Assembly (NCBI GenBank): GCA_964599375.1 | Contig: CAZREW010000012.1 | Location: 1-64,000 of the forward strand | Length of the DNA: 64,000 nucleotides | From: JAUWCL01 sp964599375 | GTDB lineage: Bacteria; Krumholzibacteriota; Krumholzibacteriia; Krumholzibacteriales; Krumholzibacteriaceae | Direction of reading: 5' to 3' | Shown: piece after piece, positions 33,652-42,846 of the stretch | Position numbering within the stretch: the stretch's first letter is position 1 | Layout: every line of letters begins with the position of its first letter | The notes under the pieces: model-generated | Database searches by the model: none | Seen by the model: the letters and a program-made list of their open reading frames with translations, nothing else | What the model was told of the DNA's origin: nothing | Position numbers and translations under genes: made by a program

Positions 33652-34920
33652 TTAATACTCGTAGAAACTCGATCCGAAGTTCAGCAGCACGCCGATAAAG
33701 AAGCAGCTGACAAGCATCGAGCTTCCACCGTAGCTCAGGAACGGTATGGGAAGCCCCGTTACCGGCGCGAGGCCTATCGTCATACCGACATTGACCGCCA
33801 CGTGAAATGTGAAATAAGAACAGATGCCGATTATTGTCAGGGAAGCGAACCTGCTCTTGACCTTCGTGGCGAGGTAAAGGCCCCTGACGATGATCACCGA
33901 AAAGAGGATCAGGACTCCTATCGCGCCGATGAAACCCGCCTCCTCCGACAGTACCGAATAGACGAAATCACTGTGGCGTTCGGGCAGAAACGCGAGAAGC
34001 TTCTGAGTCCCCCTGAGGAAGCCCTTTCCCAGGAAGCCTCCCGAGCCCACGGCCACCTTCGACTGGTAGACCTGCCATCCGGACCCGAGGATATCCGATT
34101 CGGGCCTGAGAAAAGCGAGGATCCTGCGCTGCTGGTAAGGCTTCAGCCGCTCGATCAACGTAGGGATGACGAGCATGATCGAAAGGTTGACCGCGACAAG
34201 CAGGATGCTCTGGATTATCTTCTCCCTCCTCCTGTACGCGATGATAAGGATACCCACGAAGAATGCCAGAAGAAGGACCGGATAGCTGCCTCTCTGCAGG
34301 GCGCTCTGGCTGTAGATGGTCAGGAACGCGCTAACCAGCGGGCTAAGTATCAGGATCATCCTCCCCTCGTCGAGACCGCGCCAGTAGAGGATCGTCATAA
34401 GAAGGGCCGGGTAGACCAGCGCCGTCCCGAGATCAGGCTGCTTCACGACGAGCAGAAAAGGCACTAGCGTCGCCGCAGTTGCCACAGCGAATATCCTCAG
34501 CCTGTTGGGATCATGCCTTTTCTCGGCGAAAAACCGCGCGAGAAGGAAGATCAGGCCGACTTTCATCACCTCGCTCGGCTGGAAACGGAATGCGCCGATG
34601 ACTATCCACCTGCTCGATCCCTTGGCCGCCCCCATGAGAAGCACGGCGGAGAGCAGTATCAGGACAGCGATGTAGAATATCACCGCGCCCCCCTCATAGT
34701 ACCTGAAGGGGATCAGATACGCGATGGCCATGATCCCCAACCCGATACCGCACCACACCGCCTGCCTCTGGAAGAACCTCATATCCCCGCCCGCATAGGT
34801 CTCGCTCAGTTCCGACGGGACGTGCCCGACCGAGAAGAGGTTGAGCAGGCCGATCCCCATCAGCAGCAGGGCCGACAAGAGGATGAGCCAGTCGAGATTC
34901 TGCAGCGACCTGTCGCTCAA
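33652..34920 (-). CDS. rodA: RodA peptidoglycan glycosyltransferase
   Basis: The 422-residue SEDS-family enzyme polymerises lipid II during side-wall growth. It has about ten membrane spans, QPDLGTALV near 181-189, and the terminal signature GLPIPFLSYGGSSML. The start is TTG at 34920 in a TTGA overlap with the PBP2 stop, with AAGGAG five bases before; a longer upstream frame reads PBP2 codons in the wrong frame and is rejected. Translation is thereby coupled to its partner PBP2. Confidence 0.93.
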   Translation of the reverse strand: MSDRSLQNLDWLILLSALLLMGIGLLNLFSVGHVPSELSETYAGGDMRFFQRQAVWCGIGLGIMAIAYLIPFRYYEGGAVIFYIAVLILLSAVLLMGAAKGSSRWIVIGAFRFQPSEVMKVGLIFLLARFFAEKRHDPNRLRIFAVATAATLVPFLLVVKQPDLGTALVYPALLMTILYWRGLDEGRMILILSPLVSAFLTIYSQSALQRGSYPVLLLAFFVGILIIAYRRREKIIQSILLVAVNLSIMLVIPTLIERLKPYQQRRILAFLRPESDILGSGWQVYQSKVAVGSGGFLGKGFLRGTQKLLAFLPERHSDFVYSVLSEEAGFIGAIGVLILFSVIIVRGLYLATKVKSRFASLTIIGICSYFTFHVAVNVGMTIGLAPVTGLPIPFLSYGGSSMLVSCFFIGVLLNFGSSFYEY

Positions 34921-36764
34921 CGCCTCTCCTTCACTTCGTTCTTTATAGCCGTCACGGGATTGAAATACGCCGACAGGATCTTTCTCGCGAGAGGCGCCGC
35001 CACAGCGCCACCGTGGCCCGCATGCTCGAGGACAATCGCCAGCGCGATCTCCGGATCCTTTTCCGGCGCGTAGGCCACAAAAAGGGCATGATCCCTCCCG
35101 TGGGGATTCTGGGCCGTGCCGGTCTTCCCGCATACGGCGGCCGATGGTATAGCCGCCCCGCGTCCCGTCCCCGTCTCGCCGGATACCACCTCGCGCATCG
35201 CCTTCTGCAGGAACTTCAGTATCGACATATCGATCTGAGGCACCTGCTCAGGGACCTCATCGAAACTGAATATCACGCTGCCCTCGGAATCGACAATCCT
35301 GTCGACCACGTGCGGCCTTACCCTCTTGCCGCCGTTCGCGATCATCACCGCCATCTGGCAAAGCTGCAAGGGGGTCGAAAGAGCGTCTCCCTGCCCGATC
35401 GCGTAATTGAGAAGATGCCCCTTCGTCCATTTGCCCCTGCCGAATTTCCTGTCGTAGTAAGCCTTGTCTGGAAGGATGCCCCTCGCCTCGCTGGGCAGGT
35501 CGATACCGGTCTTCCTGCCAAAGCCGAAGAGCCTCCCCGCATAGGCGAAATCGTCAGCCTTGAGTCTCTCGGCGAGCTGGTAGAAATAGACATCGCAGGA
35601 GTTGACTATAGCTTCTATGAGATTGGAATACCCGTGGCCCTCGGGTTTCCAGCAGCGATAGTACCTGTTGCCGAACTGGTAGCCGCCGTAGCAGGGCGAC
35701 ATCCACTCCTCCTTCGTGACAGCACGGGTTTTCAGCCCGGCATAGGCTACGATAAGCTTGAACGTCGAGGCGGGGGGATATGTAGCCTGGACGGTCCTGT
35801 TGAAAAGAGGCTTATCGGGATCGTCGTTGAGCTCCTGCCATTTTTCCTCGCTGATGCCACCGATGAACACGTTGGGATCGTAGACAGGCCTGCTCACCGC
35901 GGCCAGCAAAGCGCCGCTGCGCGGATCCATTATAACGACCGCACCCTTGTTCCAGTCGAACAGGGACTCGACCGCTCTCTGCAGATCGATGTCTATCGTC
36001 AGGTATACGTCGTGCCCCGGGACCGGCGGCCTTGATTCGACCCGGCCCTCGAGCTGCTCGTTCTCCACCAGCCCGACATATTCCCCGATCCTCGTACCTT
36101 CGGCGTTTATCTCGACGATCCTCACACCGTACTGCCCCCTGAGGAACTCATCGTAGATATATTCGATGCCTGTCCTGCCGGTGATGTCTCCCCTTCGCAG
36201 ATCGGCGGACTCCTTCAGCTCGGTGTCGGAGACCTCTCCGGTATAGCCGAGAAGGTGCGCCGCAAGAGTCTCCTCGGGGTAGTGCCTCCTGTGCTTCATC
36301 TCCAGCATGAAGAAGGGGAACAGGGCCCTGTTCTCGGTAAGCACCGAGATCTGACCCTTGTCAGCGGCCTGGACTACTGGCATCTCCCTGCCGTCGGGGT
36401 ATTTTTCTGTCCATTCGGACAGGGCCGCCGAGAGCCCCTCCTCGTCGATCCCGAGCCACTTGCACGCCAGTCTCAGCCTGTCCTCCCTGCCGGAGATCCT
36501 GCTCGGCAGGACACTAATCTGGTAGACGGGAACGTTGACCACGAGTTTCGAACCGTCAGACGACCTGATCAATCCTCTCGGAGCAGGTATATCCTCTTTC
36601 TGGATCCTGTTCGACAGGGCCAGCCTGCTGTAATGATCGTTCTGAAAGACCTGGAGGTAGAACAGCCTGAGCGCCAGCACGATTAGCGCACCGGCCAGTA
36701 TGATGAGCAGGATGGTACGCCTTCTCTCAAGGAGCCTCTCGCTGCGTACGTCAATACCTGCCAC
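34917..36764 (-). CDS. mrdA: penicillin-binding protein 2 (elongation transpeptidase)
   Basis: The 615-residue bitopic inner-membrane protein has one N-terminal span (about 15-34), a pedestal domain, and a transpeptidase domain with SxxK in ASTFKLI (about 335-341), SCD (about 391) and KTGTAQ (about 551). It cross-links peptidoglycan in the elongasome with RodA. NADRIQ-like LALSNRIQKEDIPAPRG is present. The GTG start overlaps the mreD end by 14 bases. Confidence 0.95.
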   Translation of the reverse strand: MAGIDVRSERLLERRRTILLIILAGALIVLALRLFYLQVFQNDHYSRLALSNRIQKEDIPAPRGLIRSSDGSKLVVNVPVYQISVLPSRISGREDRLRLACKWLGIDEEGLSAALSEWTEKYPDGREMPVVQAADKGQISVLTENRALFPFFMLEMKHRRHYPEETLAAHLLGYTGEVSDTELKESADLRRGDITGRTGIEYIYDEFLRGQYGVRIVEINAEGTRIGEYVGLVENEQLEGRVESRPPVPGHDVYLTIDIDLQRAVESLFDWNKGAVVIMDPRSGALLAAVSRPVYDPNVFIGGISEEKWQELNDDPDKPLFNRTVQATYPPASTFKLIVAYAGLKTRAVTKEEWMSPCYGGYQFGNRYYRCWKPEGHGYSNLIEAIVNSCDVYFYQLAERLKADDFAYAGRLFGFGRKTGIDLPSEARGILPDKAYYDRKFGRGKWTKGHLLNYAIGQGDALSTPLQLCQMAVMIANGGKRVRPHVVDRIVDSEGSVIFSFDEVPEQVPQIDMSILKFLQKAMREVVSGETGTGRGAAIPSAAVCGKTGTAQNPHGRDHALFVAYAPEKDPEIALAIVLEHAGHGGAVAAPLARKILSAYFNPVTAIKNEVKERR

Positions 36765-37251
36765 CGGACCGCACCATCCTTCTCGGTATTATGTCTATGA
36801 TCTGCATTATCAGAACCGCCAGAAGCGCCGTGTACGCAGCCGACAGGATCGAGTAGCGGAAGAACGCCACGATCACCTCTGCCGGATCGAAAGATATCGC
36901 GACATTAAGAGTGATGATGTCGTTGATCAGGCACGCGGCAAAGACGAGCAGTCCCCTGAAGAGAATATTGTCGGGCAGGTAGTCCCTCCCGTACTTTGCT
37001 ATGCCGTATCCGACGATGGATTTGGCAAGCGCGTTCATGCCGAGAAACGAGGCGTTGCCCAGATCCTGGAGGAATCCCAGCAGAAATCCCACGATGATCC
37101 CTGTGATCGGCCTCCTGTCGATCACCAGCACGACCAGCAGGACCATGATGAGATCGGGGGAAGCCCCGGCGACGGTCACGTTGTGGACCAGGGTGACCTG
37201 CAGTATAAAGACCAGGAACGAGACAAGTATGATCCTGAGCACGTAGGTCAC
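36751..37251 (-). CDS. mreD: rod shape-determining protein MreD
   Basis: The 166-residue inner-membrane protein has five to six spans and the family stretch SPDLIMVLLVVLVIDRRPITG-like region (about 31-51) and GFLLGFLQDL (about 55-64). It bridges MreC to the elongation synthases. It starts with GTG overlapping the mreC stop (GTGA) and overlaps mrdA by 14 bases at its end, so the set is tightly coupled. Confidence 0.9.
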   Translation of the reverse strand: MTYVLRIILVSFLVFILQVTLVHNVTVAGASPDLIMVLLVVLVIDRRPITGIIVGFLLGFLQDLGNASFLGMNALAKSIVGYGIAKYGRDYLPDNILFRGLLVFAACLINDIITLNVAISFDPAEVIVAFFRYSILSAAYTALLAVLIMQIIDIIPRRMVRSGGRY

Positions 37252-38132
37252 TGCCCGTCACCTCCCCCTTCCTTCTCCGCCTTCTGAGTCTCCTTATTCG
37301 TGCTGTCCTTCTCGAGTTCGCGCCACCCCTCACCGCTCTCCCAGTCCCTGCCGCCCGTGACGATGAATACCTCCTCGAGCTTGTTCAGGTCGGTCATACA
37401 GACGATGCCTACCCTTCGGGAGAGCTCGGTCTTCTCCTCGGCGACCTGGAAGACCGTCCCGACGGGGAACCCCTCGGGAAAGACCCGGCCCAGACCGGAT
37501 GTGACAAGCGTGTCTCCCGGCAGGACATCCTCCTCCTTGCCGACATAGTCGAGGCTGAAGAGGTTGCCCCTCTCCCACGCCAGAACGCCTACGACCCTGC
37601 TGCGCTTGACCAGGCAACTTACCGACATCGACTTGTTGTTGAGCAGAAGTATGCGTGACGAGGATGGAAACACCTGGGTGACCTTTCCGGCGAGTCCCCT
37701 GTAGCCGACGACCGGCATGCCGGGAAGCACGCCCGATTCAGACCCTCGGTCCACCGTTATGGAGTGATGGAACGTGCTCGACGACCTCGCTATCACGTCA
37801 CACGGCATAAACTCGAAGAAAAAGTCGTTCCTGAAACCGAGCAGTTCCCTGAGCCTGTTTCTCTCGTCCCTGAACTGGGTCAGCCTCTCGTTCTCGAGAC
37901 TGAGCGAGACGACGAGCACGCGGAGGCTGTCGTTCTCGGCGGTGAGTTCATCCACGCTGCTGAAGTAATCCCCGGCCATGTTGACGGGATAGAGGAGAAA
38001 CGAGCTTATCGCCCGCGCCGAAGCGATCCTGCTGTCTTCCGTCCTTGTCAGCATGAATATCGATAGCGCTATCGCGGCGGCGAGAACCGTCTTCTCGAGA
38101 TGACGGTCGAAAAGAAATGAAAAGATCTGCAT
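37248..38132 (-). CDS. mreC: rod shape-determining protein MreC
   Basis: The 294-residue protein has one N-terminal span (about 16-32), a coiled coil (about 60-92, ELTAENDSLRVLVVSLSLEN) and the paired beta-barrel periplasmic domain with DRGSESGVLPGMPVV (about 123-137). It scaffolds PBP2 and RodA. The start at 38132 (MQIFSFLF) lies 2 bases after the mreB stop; a longer frame that runs into mreB is rejected. The C-terminal 25 residues are charged and Gly/Lys/Glu-rich. Confidence 0.92.
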   Translation of the reverse strand: MQIFSFLFDRHLEKTVLAAAIALSIFMLTRTEDSRIASARAISSFLLYPVNMAGDYFSSVDELTAENDSLRVLVVSLSLENERLTQFRDERNRLRELLGFRNDFFFEFMPCDVIARSSSTFHHSITVDRGSESGVLPGMPVVGYRGLAGKVTQVFPSSSRILLLNNKSMSVSCLVKRSRVVGVLAWERGNLFSLDYVGKEEDVLPGDTLVTSGLGRVFPEGFPVGTVFQVAEEKTELSRRVGIVCMTDLNKLEEVFIVTGGRDWESGEGWRELEKDSTNKETQKAEKEGGGDGQ

Positions 38133-38134
38133 GC

Positions 38135-39169
38135 CTACAACCGGGAGCTTTTCATTATGATGCCTTCGTACTGGTGGAGGTTTCCGAGCACCTTGCCGGT
38201 GCCGAGCACCACGCACGTCAACGGATCCTCGACGACATTGATCGGAAGATTCGTCTCTTCCTTGAGAAGTACGTCGATTCCTCTGAGCAGCGAACCGCCG
38301 CCCGTCATGACTATGCCCCTGTCGACTATGTCCGCCGCGAGCTCGGGCGGGGTCTGCTCGAGAGCGGTCTTGAGCGCGACCACTATCTGGCTCATCGGCT
38401 CGGCGAGCGCTTCGCGGATCTCGACGCTAGAGATGCGCAGGATCTTGGGAATCCCGGAGACGAGGTCCCTGCCTTTGATCTCCATCTCCTCTTCCTGTCC
38501 GAGGTTCGTCGCTGAGCCGATGACCTTCTTGACGTGTTCCGCGGTCTGGTCGCCGATCAGAAGGTTGTAAGCTTTCTTGATGTGCTGGACGATCACCTCA
38601 TCCATCTTGTCTCCGCCGACTCGGATCGACATGTCGGTGACTATACCGTTCAGCGCGATTACAGCGATCTCCGTCGTGCCGCCCCCTATGTCTATGACCA
38701 TGTTGCCCGAAGGCTTGTCGACGGGAAGGCCGACTCCGATCGCCGCGGCGATCGGCTCGGCGACAAGATAGACTTCTCTCGCGCCGGCGTTCTGAGCCGA
38801 ATCTATGACCGCTCTGCGCTCCACCTCGGTGATGCCGGAGGGGACGCTTATCACTATACGAGGCCTAATGAAGAACCTCTTCTTCTGCGATTTGCGGATG
38901 AACTCGCGGAGCATCACCTCAGTAATCTCGAAATCGGCGATCACGCCGTCCTTCATAGGCCTTACGGCGGCGATGTGATCGGGCGTCTTGCCGAGCATCG
39001 CCTTCGCCTCGAGGCCTACCGCGTAGATCTTCTTCGTCCTCTGGTCGACCGCCACGACCGAAGGCTCGTTCAGGACGATGCCGCTGCCCTTCAGATAGAC
39101 GAGCGTATTCGCGGTGCCGAGGTCTATCGCTATATCATTGGAGAAATATGTGGTGATTCGCCCTAACAC
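38135..39169 (-). CDS. mreB: actin-like rod shape protein MreB
   Basis: The 344-residue actin homologue has phosphate-1 motif DLGTANTLVYL (about 17-27), phosphate-2 DIGGGTTEIAVI (about 161-172) and the adenosine region GGGSLLRGID (about 291-300). It forms membrane filaments that orient side-wall synthesis. The GTG start is preceded by AAGGAAAGGG. It follows radC by 15 bases, an order shared with many Firmicutes and other phyla. Confidence 0.97.
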   Translation of the reverse strand: MLGRITTYFSNDIAIDLGTANTLVYLKGSGIVLNEPSVVAVDQRTKKIYAVGLEAKAMLGKTPDHIAAVRPMKDGVIADFEITEVMLREFIRKSQKKRFFIRPRIVISVPSGITEVERRAVIDSAQNAGAREVYLVAEPIAAAIGVGLPVDKPSGNMVIDIGGGTTEIAVIALNGIVTDMSIRVGGDKMDEVIVQHIKKAYNLLIGDQTAEHVKKVIGSATNLGQEEEMEIKGRDLVSGIPKILRISSVEIREALAEPMSQIVVALKTALEQTPPELAADIVDRGIVMTGGGSLLRGIDVLLKEETNLPINVVEDPLTCVVLGTGKVLGNLHQYEGIIMKSSRL

Positions 39170-39184
39170 TTACGTCCCTTCCTT

Positions 39185-39865
39185 TCAGGATGTGACAAGA
39201 CCCCTCTCCCTCATGCTGACGAAACCGTCACCTCCGATGATGATGTGATCGACCAGGTCGATCCCCATCAGTTCCCCGCATCTCGCGAAACGCACTGTAA
39301 GATCAGTGTCCTCCCTGCTCGGCTCAGGATTTCCGGTAGGATGGTTGTGCACTATTATCACTCCCGCCGCGCTGGCGACAACGGCCTCCTTGAAGATCTC
39401 GCGCGGGTGCACGAGAGCCGCGTTCAGCGACCCGATCGCCACGGTGACTATCTTGAGAATACCGTTCTTGGTATTCAGAAGCACCGCCTTGAAATGCTCC
39501 CTGTCGAGGCCCTTCATCTCGGGGATCAGCAGAGACGCTACGTCCTCAGGGCACCGGACCCTTCGCACGGTCCGTTCCTTCAGATCGACGAGACCTCGCC
39601 TGCCGAGCTCGAACGAAGCCTTCAACCGGAAGGCGCCGGCCCTGCCGATCCCTGGAAAGGACAGCAGTTCCTCTATCCTCGCCTCTCCGAGCCCGGCCAG
39701 GTCGCCGTACCGATCGACAAGCTCCTGCGCGACCGAGATGCTCGACCTCGCCGCAAGCCTCCCTATTACAAGGGCGAGAAGCTCCGTATCGGCTATTCGC
39801 CCGAATCCTCTCAGATACCCTCTCGACCGGACAAGATCGAGAGTTTTGCTGCTTTCTTCCTTCAC
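39185..39865 (-). CDS. radC: RadC-family JAB/MPN protein
   Basis: The 226-residue protein has an N-terminal helix-hairpin-helix region (LLSFPGIGRAGAFRLKA, about 65-81) and a C-terminal JAB domain with the zinc motif HNHPTGNPEPSREDTDLT (about 172-189). The original link to DNA repair in E. coli has been withdrawn, and the activity is unclear. The neighbour mreB downstream is a conserved association. The start is GTG at 39865. Confidence 0.93.
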   Translation of the reverse strand: MKEESSKTLDLVRSRGYLRGFGRIADTELLALVIGRLAARSSISVAQELVDRYGDLAGLGEARIEELLSFPGIGRAGAFRLKASFELGRRGLVDLKERTVRRVRCPEDVASLLIPEMKGLDREHFKAVLLNTKNGILKIVTVAIGSLNAALVHPREIFKEAVVASAAGVIIVHNHPTGNPEPSREDTDLTVRFARCGELMGIDLVDHIIIGGDGFVSMRERGLVTS

Positions 39866-39920
39866 ACCACACCACCACCCCTCATTCCCTGCTGCAAATT
39901 ATCAGAACATCACCCGCCAA

Positions 39921-41195
39921 TCAAGATTTTTCACTGACCCGGCCCCCTCCCAGCCTCCATATCTCGCCTTCGGCATATTCCGCCCAGCTGTCCTCAGGAT
40001 AGTGCTTTACGAGCCTCTCGTAGCACTCCACCGCTCTCTCGGAGCGATCCATGCGCCTTTCCTGTATACCGGCCATCCTCAGCAGTATGAATGGGGTATC
40101 GGACGAAAACGGGTAACGCGCCGCGAAATTCCCGTAGGCCGCCAGCGCAAGGCCGTATTTCATCGACCTCTCCAGGCCGTAGGCTAGGTCCAGATGGAGC
40201 CTCTCGTCGAGGGTAAACCCGTCGATCGAGCGCATCGCCTCGGCCAGGACCTCCTCGGCCTCTCCCCTCTCCCCGGCGCTTATCAGCCCCGAAACGGCCT
40301 CGGAATAATGTCTGCCGGCGAGCCCCTGGTTCCCCCCGCAGATGCATGCCCTGGCCGTCTCAGCATGGACTCGCGCGTCGCCGGGCCTTCTCTCGAGGTA
40401 CTCGAGGTACTCCGCCTGGGCGGCGAAGAACTGCGACCTCGAGAATGCCCGCCGGGCGCTTACGAGCCTTTTTTCCGCCCTGGCGGCGGGCAGTGACCCG
40501 AAGAGGACTGCCAGGAGTATACCAGTCCCGAATCCCCCCACATGGACGCCATAGGCGACACCGGCGCTGGCCATACCATACTGAATGGCCGCGTACGCCC
40601 CCTGGTAGGCAAACCAGCAGGCTACCGCGATCACGGCAGGGATATACGCCCGTCCCGCTCTGTTCATCGCCTGCAGGGGCATGAATACCCAGTAGGCGAC
40701 CTCTATCCTGGCGTAGTAGAGCCTTACCATGAAGGCCCCGAGCAGCCCGGATGTTGCCCCGGAAGCCCCGATGACACCGTAAACAAGGAAGCGAGGCGCC
40801 AGCCAGGCGACGAGCCAGGTATGCACCCACGCCCCCGCAACGGCGGAAAGTGCGAAGATGGCGAAAAACCTTCCCGGCCCGAACCTGTCCTCCAGCGCGC
40901 GGCCGAATATCACCAGGTAAACCATGTTTCCGGCCAGGTGCAGCCATCCGGTGTGCAGAAAGACGTAGGTCAGAGATGTGGGCAGAGCCGGCGCGGCGGG
41001 GAGAAAGATCAGGTTGGAAAGGTTCCAGACCGTCCTGACTGGTCCGTATCTATATAATAGAAAGAGGATTACGCACATCGAGGCAAGGAAGTAGGTGATC
41101 ACGGGCGTCCTTCGGGAACGGACATCGAGCCCTGTGGGGAAATAGTAGAAGAAATACAAACCGGCGCCTTTCTGCTTTTCAAGGTAGTAATGCAA
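39921..41195 (-). CDS. rhomboid-family protease with C-terminal TPR domain
   Basis: The 424-residue protein has an N-terminal rhomboid core of six to seven spans. The catalytic serine is in GASGATSGLLGAF (about 144-156) and the histidine is in YGVHVGGFGTG (about 219-229). HLAGNMVYL is the span-2 motif. Residues from about 245 to 415 form TPR-like helical pairs ending in a YERLVKHYPEDSWAEYA repeat; the orientation of the tail is not resolved. Rhomboid-TPR fusions are known in several phyla, with unknown substrates. The start is probably TTG at 41195 with a weak GGTGG site. It is the first gene in the block that continues into radC-mreBCD. Confidence 0.82.
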   Translation of the reverse strand: MHYYLEKQKGAGLYFFYYFPTGLDVRSRRTPVITYFLASMCVILFLLYRYGPVRTVWNLSNLIFLPAAPALPTSLTYVFLHTGWLHLAGNMVYLVIFGRALEDRFGPGRFFAIFALSAVAGAWVHTWLVAWLAPRFLVYGVIGASGATSGLLGAFMVRLYYARIEVAYWVFMPLQAMNRAGRAYIPAVIAVACWFAYQGAYAAIQYGMASAGVAYGVHVGGFGTGILLAVLFGSLPAARAEKRLVSARRAFSRSQFFAAQAEYLEYLERRPGDARVHAETARACICGGNQGLAGRHYSEAVSGLISAGERGEAEEVLAEAMRSIDGFTLDERLHLDLAYGLERSMKYGLALAAYGNFAARYPFSSDTPFILLRMAGIQERRMDRSERAVECYERLVKHYPEDSWAEYAEGEIWRLGGGRVSEKS

Positions 41196-41226
41196 TTAGC
41201 AGACCACCGGAAGCGGCGGAAAGGCC

Positions 41227-41260
41227 AAAAAAAGGCGGGAGGCCTCTGGGGCCTCCCGCC
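41227..41260 (-). terminator. terminator of the barrel-protein gene
   Basis: GGCGGGAGGCC (41234-41244) and GGCCTCCCGCC (41250-41260) form a perfect 11-pair stem with a 5-base loop. On the minus strand seven Ts (41227-41233) follow. It ends the transcript of the gene at 41291-42550 before the rhomboid-TPR gene. Confidence 0.9.
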
Positions 41261-41290
41261 TGTCATCTCAACGTATATCCTGACCCAGGA

Positions 41291-42550
41291 CTAGAAGCTG
41301 TAGGTCAAGGATATCATGCCGATCGGTGCACCGACATCTTCGTCATCCCCGTACTGGCCGGGCTGGATACCGGTCAGCCAGTAACCCATCGAGAACGGGG
41401 CTTCCTTGTTTACAAGCAGATCGATGTCGAAATCACTTACGTGGAATCCCAGACCGAGGTACCATTCGAACGGCGCCCAGGTGTAGTTCTCTTCGCTGGA
41501 AACTCCTTCGGCATCCATCTTGTAGGTCGTCTTCAGCAGGGCCTTGTCGCAGCCCGCGCGGAAGGTCAGCCAATCCTTGATGTCGCTCTCGAGGCCGAAT
41601 ACCCATCCGGGGAAGACCGTCATCTGCTCTGACCCGGTGGTTGCGGCGCTTCCGCACTCGGAAGGCTCGCCCTTGTAGAGGCCGTAGGGCTCGACGCCGA
41701 CGATGATCAGGTTGTCATCGTTGACCTTGAGGTTGGCAGCAAGGCCGAGGTCGAGCTGGTAGCCCTTGATGCCCCAGCAGTCGTCGTCAGCGTAGAAGCC
41801 CGACTCGTTCGACTTGAGGCTGAGGTTGCCCCACTTGTAGCTGACGTAAGGCACCCAGGTGATCATGTCGGTCCACTCGTAGAACATACGGCCCCTCAGG
41901 GCCATGATGTTCTTCGCGTCGGCCTCGATGACCTCGTCGCCGCCGTCCTGGTACTTGTAGCCGACGCTCGTGTAGTCAAACGCGAGGTCCACATAGGTCT
42001 CCTCGTTGAAGTCCCAGCGAAGGCCCAGGCCGAGCGTAGTGTAGCTGATATAGTCCTCGTACTTAGCGCCCTCGGTCTCGCCCTTGTACATCTCGTCGGC
42101 GCGCTCAAGACGGACACCGATGTCGACCGTCTCAAATGCCAGCGCCCACATGACGTTCCATTTGTTGTAAACGTTATCGCTGAAGTCTGTCCAGCCGTAG
42201 GGGCCGGCCCAGTCGCCCATGTAGTTCGGGCCGTACGTATGCTCCTGCCACCACATTCCGAGAACACCGTACTTGTTGTCTTCGCCAAGGCCGTAGGTCA
42301 TGCCGAACATCGCCGTCATGTCGTCGTTATAGTAGCCCCTATCATCGTACCACTTGACTACGTCGTAGTAGCCGGCGGTGATGGTGACCAGGTTCGCATA
42401 GCTGGCCAGCGTGGCGGGCCACATGAATACGTTCGAGTTGTCCTCGATGAAGGGAGCCGTCATAGGGCCGAGAGCCCTTACTCGGGTCTCCGAGGCGAAA
42501 GCGGGCATAGCGACCGCTATCATCAGAATAGCCAGTACTAACTTCTTCAT
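41291..42550 (-). CDS. outer-membrane beta-barrel protein of unknown family
   Basis: The 419-residue protein has a clean signal peptide (AMPAFASE, cleavage near 19-20), then alternating aromatic/polar strands and a terminal phenylalanine (SLTYSF), the usual end of an outer-membrane barrel. It is strongly acidic and Trp/Tyr-rich (for example YYDVVKWYDDRGYYNDD). Two cysteines near 305-360 could pair. Codon choice leans on frequently used C-ending codons, with a strong GCAGGAGG ribosome site and a dedicated terminator and promoter, which suggests an abundant protein. No family was recognised; porin or structural barrel are both possible. Confidence 0.65.
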   Translation of the reverse strand: MKKLVLAILMIAVAMPAFASETRVRALGPMTAPFIEDNSNVFMWPATLASYANLVTITAGYYDVVKWYDDRGYYNDDMTAMFGMTYGLGEDNKYGVLGMWWQEHTYGPNYMGDWAGPYGWTDFSDNVYNKWNVMWALAFETVDIGVRLERADEMYKGETEGAKYEDYISYTTLGLGLRWDFNEETYVDLAFDYTSVGYKYQDGGDEVIEADAKNIMALRGRMFYEWTDMITWVPYVSYKWGNLSLKSNESGFYADDDCWGIKGYQLDLGLAANLKVNDDNLIIVGVEPYGLYKGEPSECGSAATTGSEQMTVFPGWVFGLESDIKDWLTFRAGCDKALLKTTYKMDAEGVSSEENYTWAPFEWYLGLGFHVSDFDIDLLVNKEAPFSMGYWLTGIQPGQYGDDEDVGAPIGMISLTYSF

Positions 42551-42846
42551 TTCAACCTCCTGCAGGATCCTCCCCGTGGGGAGATCTTCAGGAACCTGTG
42601 TTCTATCTTACCGCGCTCTTTGCGCGGATATGTTCCCTTATGATTCCGACCTATCGCCTAAAAGACGACTTCGAGTTTCTGATTCCTTACCTCCTCTCCT
42701 CCTCGCGTTCAAACTCCTACAGCCTGCGGCCATGCCCGCAGGCCAGCTTGAATACTAGGATCCAGGCGTTTTATAAATGCTCGAGCTGTTCGAAACTACC
42801 CCCTTTCAGAACCCCCGAACACACATTGCCGTATATTTGGGCGAAA
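42551..42846 (-). other. long leader of the barrel-protein gene
   Basis: These 296 bases hold no gene. If the promoter at 42847-42874 is used, they form a 5' untranslated leader of nearly 290 bases, long enough for a regulatory RNA fold. No known riboswitch was recognised. The DNA is AT-richer than its surroundings. Confidence 0.4.
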
